Below are positions 58,609-64,000 of a DNA stretch of 64,000 nt, in pieces; within the stretch, counting starts at the first letter, position 1; each line of letters begins with the position of its first letter. This DNA comes from Jacaranda mimosifolia. Its lineage: Eukaryota > Streptophyta > Magnoliopsida > Lamiales > Bignoniaceae. Location of the stretch: the NCBI GenBank assembly GCA_018894105.1, contig CM032127.1, forward strand, positions 31,364,369 through 31,428,368, written 5' to 3'. The notes under the pieces are model-generated. The model was not told the DNA's origin and searched no databases. It saw only the letters and a program-made list of their open reading frames with translations. The position numbers were made by a program, and so were the translations under genes.

Positions 58609-60496
58609 ACCTCAAGGGATGCAGTCGAGGAGGAAATTGGTTCGACCTATGCATCGCACAATGAATTGGCTTTAATTAGCAACTCAATTGATGCATGGAG
58701 GAATTGCATATATGGAGAGGGTCAAACATTCAAGGATGCTGAGGAGTTCAGAATTATGCTTAAGAATTATGCAGTGTCTACTTTATGGTCGTTTAAATAC
58801 AAGAAAAATGACAACAAAAAAATCATAGCCATTTGCAATTTTCAAATGGAGAATCTATGCATCAAGACATGAAGCTGATAAATTATTTGGCATTCGAAAA
58901 TGCAATCTAGAGCACACATGTGGTGAGGCTAATCTTCGGACAAGGGGACATCCTAAAGCCGATTATGCTTGGGTTGCTAATGTAGTGAAGGATAAATTGA
59001 GATCAGAGCCATGTTATCGGCCCTCTACCATACTAAAAGATATTCACAGAGAATACGGTGTGGAACTTAGATACCATAAAGCATGGATGGGTAAGGAATT
59101 AGCTATGCATGAATCTATGGAGCTGAGAAGGGATCTTATGATAAGTTGAGGTGGTACTGTGATGCTGTGAATAGGACAAACCCTGGAAGCATTCTAGACT
59201 GTGAGATTGACCCAATCAGTTGAAAGTTTCGTCGGCTAGTTATATGTTTCAGTGCCTGCCTTCTTGGTTTTCTCAGGGGATGCAAGCCATTGATATTCTT
59301 GGACGGCACCCATATTAAAAATAAATACAAAGGAGTCTTACTCAGCGCTGTCAGTAAGGATGCTAATGATGACTTATTCACGATAGCATATACAGTTGTT
59401 GACTTTGAAATGGTATTAATTGGGAGTGGTTCTGCTTTAAGCTGAGAAGTGTCTTAGACTTTCTTCTCCGATCGACATCCAGGTCTTCTTAAGGCCCTCC
59501 CCATGATATTTCCCGGTAGCCACCATGCATATTTCTTGAGACACTTAGTGGATAACTTTAAGAAACAAGTAAGTGTACTCTATCTTTGTTTGTGAGACAA
59601 TTATGTGAAATAAACTCTACTTCATAACATTAAGTACATTACTGTTCTATTATTTTAAATTCAGGTATTAAGGAAGTACCCTCTACATAACAAGAAACAT
59701 TAGTGTTCTATTTTTATGAAAGTTGCATATGCGCCTACAAGGCGAGTATACCTGACATATAGACAGCATGTTGGAGTCAATGCCATTTGCCAGAGACTTT
59801 ATTATGCAGTCTGACCCACCATGTTGGGCAAATTCCTTATTCAGTGGAGATCGATGGGGGGTAATAAACAATAATCAAGCAGAAAGTTGGAATAATTGTG
59901 TTAAACCAGCCCGATTTATGCCAGTTGCAGCCATGGTTGATCACATACGCATGCAAATAATGGTTATGATGCATGATAGACGAGAAGAATCTCATAAGAT
60001 GGTTGGTCAATTATGTCCCAAGCAAGAGAAGAAGTTGGCAATCAATCATATGCATTCTCGTAACTTAAAAGTTGTCATGTCTAGCGGTTGGAGCTTTGAG
60101 GTGATTGAGCAAGATAAATCGTATGTTGTAGATTTACAGAGCAGAGTTTGTTCGTGCGGAGCATGGCAGATTGATAAAATACCATGCAGACATGCTTATG
60201 CTTGTGCTTGTATCGAGTCAAAGTCACTTTCACCGTATGACTTCACCGATCAATACTACCGAGTTGAGATGTATCAACAAGCATACCAGGTAGTTATAAA
60301 CCCTATTCCTACGTTTCATATGCAAATGTTCCCTGTATATGATGATGACGTCATTCATGCACCTAATTGTCGATCTCAGCCTGGGCGTAGAAGGACATAG
60401 AGGATTCCATCACAGATTGAGAAACGTGTAATTAAGTGTAAAAGGTGTGGTAGAACAGTGCATAATCATCGAACTTGCAAAGAATCAGTAAACTAG
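58609..60496 (+). pseudogene. MULE transposase (MuDR family) with SWIM zinc finger and zinc knuckle
   Basis: MuDR N-terminal domain (FKDAEEFRIMLKNYAVSTLW, WRIYASRHEADKLFGIRKC, LEHTCGEANLRTRGHPKADY). DDE core: LDGTHIKNKYKG (first Asp about 59302), [15 protein letters not shown] (second Asp 59470-59472), then [16 protein letters not shown]. An intron follows at 59569-59664 (CAA/GTAAGT...TTCAG/GTATTAAGG), keeping phase. C-terminal part: WGVINNNQAESWNN, a SWIM finger at 60149-60196 (CSCGAWQ...PCRHAYAC) and a CX2CX4HX4C knuckle (KCKRCGRTVHNHRTC). Breaks: frameshift near 58850, stops near 59146 and 59219, frameshifts near 59412 and 59700, stop at 60398. The enzyme would cut and move the element from the nucleus-bound DNA; this copy is dead. 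Confidence 0.88.
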
Positions 60497-60945
60497 TTAA
60501 CTGTTGTACCTCAATACGGGATAATTGTACTTGATTTCTTCGCATTTGCGCCTCACTTGGGCAATGAAGCAGGTGATTTAGCGTGAAATTAGCATTCTTG
60601 CATGTTGTCCGAGACATAGTTAACTTTTGTACCTCAATACGGGATAATTGTACTTGATTTCTTTGATTTGCGCCTCACTTGGGCAATGAAGCAGGTGATT
60701 TAGCGTGAAATTAGCATTCTTGCATGTTGTCCGAGACATAGTTAACTTTTGTACCTCAATACGGGATAATTGTACTTGATTTCTTCGCATTTGCGCCTCA
60801 CTTGGGCAATGAAGCAGGTGATTTAGCATGAAATTAACATTTTTGTATGTTGTCCGAGACATACTTAACTTTTGTACCTCAATACGGGATAATTGTACTT
60901 GATTTCTTCGTATTTGCGCCTCACTTGGACAACTTTGTACTTAAT
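60496..60945 (+). repeat. 123-bp tandem repeat after the transposase gene
   Basis: Units start at 60496, 60619, 60741 and 60864 with (G/C)TTAACT(T/G)TTGTACCTCAATACGGG. Three are full and one is partial. Each unit carries TTGTACCTCA and TTGTACTTGA, the same word family as the big array, in the transposase-sense direction. Units are nearly identical, so the expansion is recent. Confidence 0.92.
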
Positions 60946-61427
60946 ATCTTGGTATTTTTACTAATATTTTTGAATTGAAATTTGTTCAAAGATTTGATTT
61001 TTAATTCTTGGTAATTAATAACCAAACTATTGAAGTATGTGTCCAATATTTATCATATGAATAAAATAATATTAAAATTATTAAGTTGTTAATTACTAGT
61101 GTTCAACGGATGAATGTTTTCAATCGCAGTAATGAAAGAATACTTATGCTTTCAAAGATGTAATGAAATGAGAGTTTGACGATGATATCCACCCTATCAT
61201 CAGCACAAATTCGTACTTCAGCAGATCTGACAATCTCAAATTATTGTACCCGCCCATCATTACAATTATTGGAGAATAATTATTCAATTTGAATAAGTGT
61301 ACTTCAAGAAAACAAATCTTATACTTGGATTGTCCGATTTTGTACTTCATATCTCCATAATTGTACTACGTTCCCCTGAATTGTACTTTGTTTCCCTTGA
61401 ATTGTACTCAAGATCCCTGCCTTGTTT
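60946..61427. other. Region between transposase and protease genes
   Basis: AT-rich with scattered TTGTACTTCA-like words on the plus strand (for example 61210, 61292 and 61345). No gene recognised. Confidence 0.45.
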
Positions 61428-61860
61428 CAATTGAATTTAAGTGTTCTTCAGCGACACACATTTTATACTTTCTTTGTTCTGGGTTTGTACCTCTTGCCCT
61501 CAAAATGCACTCAAATCTGCAGCCCAATTTCAATTGAATTTAAGTGTTCTTCAACGACACACATTTTATACTTTCTTTGTTGCGGGTTTGTACCTCATTG
61601 CCCTCAAAATGCACTCAAATCTGCAGCTCAGTTTCAATTGAATTGAAGTGTACTTCAACGAAGCACATTTTATACTCTGTTTATCTAAATTTGTACTTTG
61701 TTTCCCGTGAATTGTACTCAAGATCCCCACCTTGTTTCAATTGAATTTAAGTGTTCTTCAGCGACACACATTTTATACTTTCTTTGTTGCGGGTTTGTAC
61801 CTCATTTCCCCTGAATTGTATTCAAATTCCCTGCCCAGTTTCAATTGAATTTAAGTTATA
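61428..61860 (+). repeat. 103-104-bp tandem repeat
   Basis: CAATTGAATT marks unit starts at 61428, 61531, 61635, 61738 and 61842. Each unit contains AAGTGTTCTTCA(G/A)CGACACACATTTTATAC and TTTGTACCTCATT. It is again the plus-strand version of the TTRTACYTCA word. Confidence 0.9.
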
Positions 61861-61949
61861 AATAATTAATGAAAAATTACACTTACATACAAAATAATAT
61901 TATAAACAAATTATGCTTCAATTTACACATGTATTTACATACAAGTGAT

Positions 61950-64000
61950 TCAAATCCTGACATTTTCATGACTTAATATTGTAAATGCCATTTTCGCATG
62001 ATATTTATCAATTTCAATTACTCTAGCATTCCTCCAGAATTTAGGGGTGTCTCTAGCAAAATATTTTGCCCAAAGGCATACATAGACACCACAATCCACT
62101 GTACCCACTTGCTGCCTGCCTTTTCTCGGCTTTATCTGTTCATCCACACGACTCCCCAATGAAAGCTTCACGTACCAAAAATAGAATGAAGCCTACAAAA
62201 ATATTGATCAGTTGTTGACTTCCTAATTTATGAAGAAATCATAGGAAAAGAAAGCAAACTTACAATGGCAATAGCTATCGGTTTGTATCTGGCGGCCATT
62301 ATTAAATTCTTGTATAAGAAAGAACGAGTCGAGGTGTCGAGGACAACCAAGAACTAGTGCTGGCACCGGAAAATCGGTAGGATTATGTAACGACACTCGT
62401 TTAAAACATCCAACGTGAGCTCTTCCAAGTCTGTACAGGTGAAGTTGTTCAATTTAAGCTTCAACTCCACAAATTCTTCATCCGTAATATCCTTGATGTT
62501 GCGTTCCTCTAGTCGGTCTAATATATCAGCCTATGAAGTATAAAACAAATGGTTAGACTCATTTTGTCACCATGAACTAAATTAAGTTAGGAAATTGCCA
62601 CATACCTGTGCTATTGAGGACATAAACCACACCTTGTGGTGACACTTCTTCCTGAAAGATGGGCTACATAATATCGACATGTAACAGTCCACTATGTCAC
62701 CGGTAAGTTCTCCTCCAAATAAGAGCTCACAAAAGTTTTGTCCATCCAGAAACTGTCTTGCTCCTTCCCATACAGTCACCCTATACAATTGTTAATTGTT
62801 AGTTCAGAAACCAATTTATCCAACAGAAAAATAATAAGCAAATTTTGTTACCTCAAATTATCTCTTCTGACAAAGTTGTCGATGACTTCTCGCTCTTCTA
62901 CTAGAATAAGAGCAAGACCTCTATAATCATTCCTTCCTTTACAGGAATCGGCCACTTCAGTCTTTGGGATGGTTGGTTCATCTGCCACCTGGAGTGGTTC
63001 ATTTGCCACTTGGGGTACAAAACACAGCACATAGGTAAAAAGTATCAACTATTGAAGTAGAAAAGATAAGCACATGAAGTACAGATATCACCAACATGGA
63101 GTACAAAAATCAAGAACATGAGGTATAAAATGTCATCTGTTGAAGTAGAAAAGATAAGCACATGAAGTACAAATATCACCAACATGGAGTACAAAAATCA
63201 AGCACATTAGGTATAAAGTCTCAACTGTTGAAGTAGAAAAGATAAGCACATGAAGTACAAATATCACCAACATGGTGTATAAAACTCAAGTGTCAACTGT
63301 TGAAGTAGAAAAGATAAGCACATGAAGTACAGATATCACCAACATGGTGTATAAAACTCAAGTGTCAACTGTTGAAGTAGAAAAGATAAGCACATGAAGT
63401 ACAGACATCACCAATATGGTGTACAAAACTCAAGCACATTAGGTATTAAGTGTCAACTATTGAGGTAGAAAAGATCAGCACTTAAAGTACAGATATCACC
63501 AACATGGTGTACAAAACTCTAGCACATTAGGTATAAAGTGTAAAGCACATGAAGTACAGATATCACCAACATAGAGTACAAAACTCAAGCACAATAGGTA
63601 TAAAGTGTCAACTATTAAATTAGAAAAGATAAGCACATGAAGTACAGACATCACCAATATGGTGTACAAAACTCTAGCACATTAGGTATAAAGTGTCAAC
63701 TATTTAATTAGAAAATATCAGCACATAAGTGCAAGTATCACCAACATGAAGTATAAGACATCATCCATTAAGTGTAAATATCAACCAATCAAGTATAAGA
63801 TATCATGACATTTATTACAAACAGATAGTTTATAAATGAAATGCAAGTACCAAAAAAATAAAACATTAAGTAGTGTACAACACCTTCTTCTCTTCTTGTT
63901 CTTTATTTTTTCGTGCACGAGGACGAGCACGATAGGTCTTTGTCACTTGTCTTCCTCTTTTGGCTGGTGTGGTGCTCGGGGGGTTGACAAAATTTGGAGA
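61950..64000 (-). pseudogene. Ulp1-like (C48) cysteine protease gene of the MULE, partial, multi-exon
   Basis: Minus-strand exons, in plus coordinates: 64000-63884 (basic, PAKRGRQVTKTYRARPRAR, truncated by the window edge), about 63008-62852, 62780-62606 (FCELLFGGELTGDIVDCYMSIL, the usual lead-in to the protease fold), 62530-62264 and 62192-61950. Small introns (62781-62851, 62531-62605, 62193-62263) have GT-AG ends. The catalytic Cys lies in VGTVDCGVYVCLWAKY (codon 62091-62093) and the catalytic His in RCQH (62357-62359). The Trp normally following His is a TAG stop (62354-62356), so the copy is probably inactive. Family members remove SUMO-like tags; the role of transposon-borne versions is unclear. 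The junction of the first two exons is not in clean phase, so that boundary is approximate. Confidence 0.78.
63009..63883 (-). repeat. Intronic 88/72-bp tandem array of the protease gene
   Basis: GA(A/G)GTAGAAAAGAT(A/C)A starts at 63054, 63142, 63230, 63302, 63374 and 63462, giving steps of 88, 88, 72, 72 and 88 bp, with looser copies to about 63780. On the minus strand each unit carries TGTACTTCATGTGC, TTATAC(A/C)(C/T)CATG or TTGTACTCCATG. That is the same word family as the transposase arrays, but in protease-sense orientation. It lies between two protease exons. Confidence 0.88.

Larger units (their letters stand above)
55107..64000 (+). mobile_element. MuDR-like (MULE) DNA transposon with transposase and Ulp1-like protease, right end beyond window
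   Basis: Plus-strand transposase gene (55580-60496) and convergent minus-strand Ulp1-like cysteine protease gene (from the edge to 61950). MULEs that carry a Ulp1-like gene are known in plants (Kaonashi type). The left end is taken at GGGACACTTATTTAAAAG, which follows low-complexity AT sequence and has terminal-inverted-repeat-like composition (CAGTCCCCACTTG, CACTCCCCACTCAC). The right terminus is not in the window, so the inverted repeat cannot be confirmed. Confidence 0.75.

Noticed and set aside
60496..63883. Regular repeats resembling a CRISPR array
   Set aside because: Whole units are repeated with no conserved-repeat/unique-spacer alternation, and the context is a plant transposon.

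Overview
The window is AT-rich nuclear DNA of a flowering plant, most likely a eudicot. The evidence is the content: Ty3/gypsy LTR retrotransposons of three plant lineages, a plant mobile domain (PMD) reading frame, and a MuDR-type (MULE) DNA transposon with plant-style short introns and a Ulp1-like protease gene. I recognise no intact host gene, rRNA or tRNA gene. Nearly every reading frame is broken by stops and frameshifts, so this is a dead, nested transposon landscape such as pericentromeric or other heterochromatin. The species cannot be named from the sequence.

Layout. 1-4345: the 3' end of a Tat-lineage retrotransposon on the minus strand (LTR start, purine tract, an antisense PMD pseudogene, AT-rich direct repeats). 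4573-31367: a patchwork of at least five copies of one Ty3/gypsy family in both orientations, here called family A. It has a roughly 700-bp LTR of the form TGATATGAGCAC...GCATCA, an initiator-Met-tRNA primer site, gag-protease-RT-RNase H-integrase, and an integrase tail that reads into the 3' LTR, as known for CRM-type chromoviruses. A 1.9-kb solo LTR with a 5-bp target duplication and a second foreign LTR are nested among them. 31368-31707: a small gag-like scrap. 31708-40480: a plus-strand Tat element with 5' LTR, gag, protease, RT, two RNase H domains and integrase. Its 3' side is lost before the PMD region and LTR. 40487-44500: a minus-strand Tekay/Del-like chromovirus with a pol-LTR-gag arrangement around a single LTR. 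44501-49978: two more family A copies. 49979-55106: low-feature intergenic DNA containing a 230-bp-arm inverted repeat. 55107 to the end: a MULE with a transposase pseudogene on the plus strand and a convergent Ulp1-like protease gene on the minus strand, cut by the window edge.

How the parts relate. Family A fragments repeatedly join to other copies of themselves without matching target duplications, so recombination and deletion, often at very short homologies, shaped the cluster as much as insertion did. The two Tat copies lie in opposite orientations about 27 kb apart and are complementary in what survives: the left copy keeps the PMD and 3' LTR side, the right copy keeps the LTR-to-integrase side. 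The most unusual signal is in the MULE. Several separate tandem arrays, occupying introns or flanks, share one degenerate word (TTRTACYTCA and relatives), and that word is always in the sense direction of the nearest MULE gene, so it flips strand between the transposase and protease halves.
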